DNA from: Smithellaceae bacterium
GTDB taxonomy: Bacteria > Desulfobacterota > Syntrophia > Syntrophales > Smithellaceae
Reading direction: 5' to 3'
Assembly: GCA_028701435.1 (NCBI GenBank)
Contig: JAQVQT010000123.1
Location: 1 to 5,753, forward strand
DNA: 5,753 nucleotides
Both the position numbers and the translations under genes were made by a program. Position 1 is the first letter of the stretch, and every line of letters begins with the position of its first letter. Positions 5,634 to 5,753 of this stretch are shown here, one piece after another. Under the pieces are notes generated by a model. That model had not been told where the DNA came from and searched no databases. It saw only the letters and a list, made by a program, of their open reading frames with translations.

Positions 5634-5753
5634 TTATTGGACTTCCGCTCCCAGCGCTTCTTTGCGGCTGAGGCGAATCTTTCCCGATTTATCGACTTCC
5701 AGAACCTTGACCATGACTTCGTCGCCTTCCTGCAGGACATCCGTCACCTTGGC
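5634..5753 (-). CDS. pnp: Polynucleotide phosphorylase, C-terminal end (S1 domain; partial)
   Basis: Thirty-nine codons enter from the right edge and end at a TAA (5634-5636). The residues VTDVLQEGDEVMVKVLEVDK followed by SGKIRLSRKEAL are the last strands of an S1 RNA-binding domain, and the IRLSRKEAL ending is typical of the C-terminus of PNPase, the phosphorolytic 3'-5' exoribonuclease of the RNA degradosome. The KH domain and both RNase PH cores would lie outside the window. Another S1-domain protein is possible from so short a piece, but the position directly before dut supports pnp. The final tail after the S1 domain is very short (GAEVQ). Confidence 0.82.
   Translation of the reverse strand, partial: AKVTDVLQEGDEVMVKVLEVDKSGKIRLSRKEALGAEVQ

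Noticed and set aside
5558..5740. A 61-codon N-terminal extension of dut reading through the pnp end in another frame.
   Set aside because: The extension overlaps the supported pnp C-terminus and the hairpin, has no dUTPase similarity, and the ATG at 5557 gives the normal family length.
1..5753. Search for mobile elements, CRISPR arrays, tRNA genes, toxin-antitoxin or defence genes.
   Set aside because: No direct-repeat arrays, transposase-like frames, tRNA-like clover structures or defence-protein motifs were seen; all the space is taken up by housekeeping and pilus genes.

Overview
All of the gene content I can support lies on the minus strand. Reading in the direction of transcription (right to left) it is: the last 39 codons of pnp (polynucleotide phosphorylase), dut (dUTPase), a DUF39/HcyBio-family homocysteine-biosynthesis protein, a small FtsB/DivIC-like septum protein, and then the type IV pilus alignment genes pilM, pilN, pilO, pilP and the first 170 codons of pilQ, which runs off the left edge. 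The window is densely coding. The three largest gaps are 76, 76 and 140 bases, and no non-coding stretch exceeds 300 bases.

The organism is most likely a Gram-negative, diderm, anaerobic bacterium of the former Deltaproteobacteria (Desulfobacterota, Syntrophus/Smithella-like). This is an inference from the outer-membrane secretin gene pilQ, the deltaproteobacterial flavour of the PilM and Dut sequences, the pnp-dut neighbourhood, and a HcyBio protein, a family typical of methanogens and strictly anaerobic bacteria. The exact genus cannot be read from the sequence.

Layout. Right part (about 5114-5753): pnp end, a 76-base gap holding a perfect 15-bp inverted repeat, then dut. Middle (3859-5037): the HcyBio gene, preceded by a 76-base gap with a possible promoter. 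A 140-base AT-rich gap (3719-3858) then separates it from ftsB; this gap carries a good -35 hexamer for the ftsB-pil direction. Left part (1-3718): ftsB and pilMNOPQ are packed tightly (34-base gap, 4-base overlap, 3-base gap, 17-base overlap, 12-base gap), which indicates one operon.

How the genes work together. PilM is a cytoplasmic actin-like protein that binds the N-terminal INLIP motif of PilN. PilN and PilO are bitopic inner-membrane proteins that pair through coiled coils and ferredoxin-like periplasmic domains. The lipoprotein PilP links them to the outer-membrane secretin PilQ. Together they form the alignment complex of the type IV pilus machine. FtsB is a divisome protein and has no known direct role in piliation. 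pnp and dut are RNA-decay and nucleotide-hygiene housekeeping genes, and the HcyBio protein belongs to sulfur assimilation.

I found no mobile elements, tRNA or rRNA genes, CRISPR arrays, or a convincing undescribed system. The most interesting local points are the hairpin just before dut (with no clear Shine-Dalgarno), a low-complexity insertion in PilO, ftsB at the head of the pil operon, and a HcyBio gene without its usual ferredoxin/NIL partner beside it.
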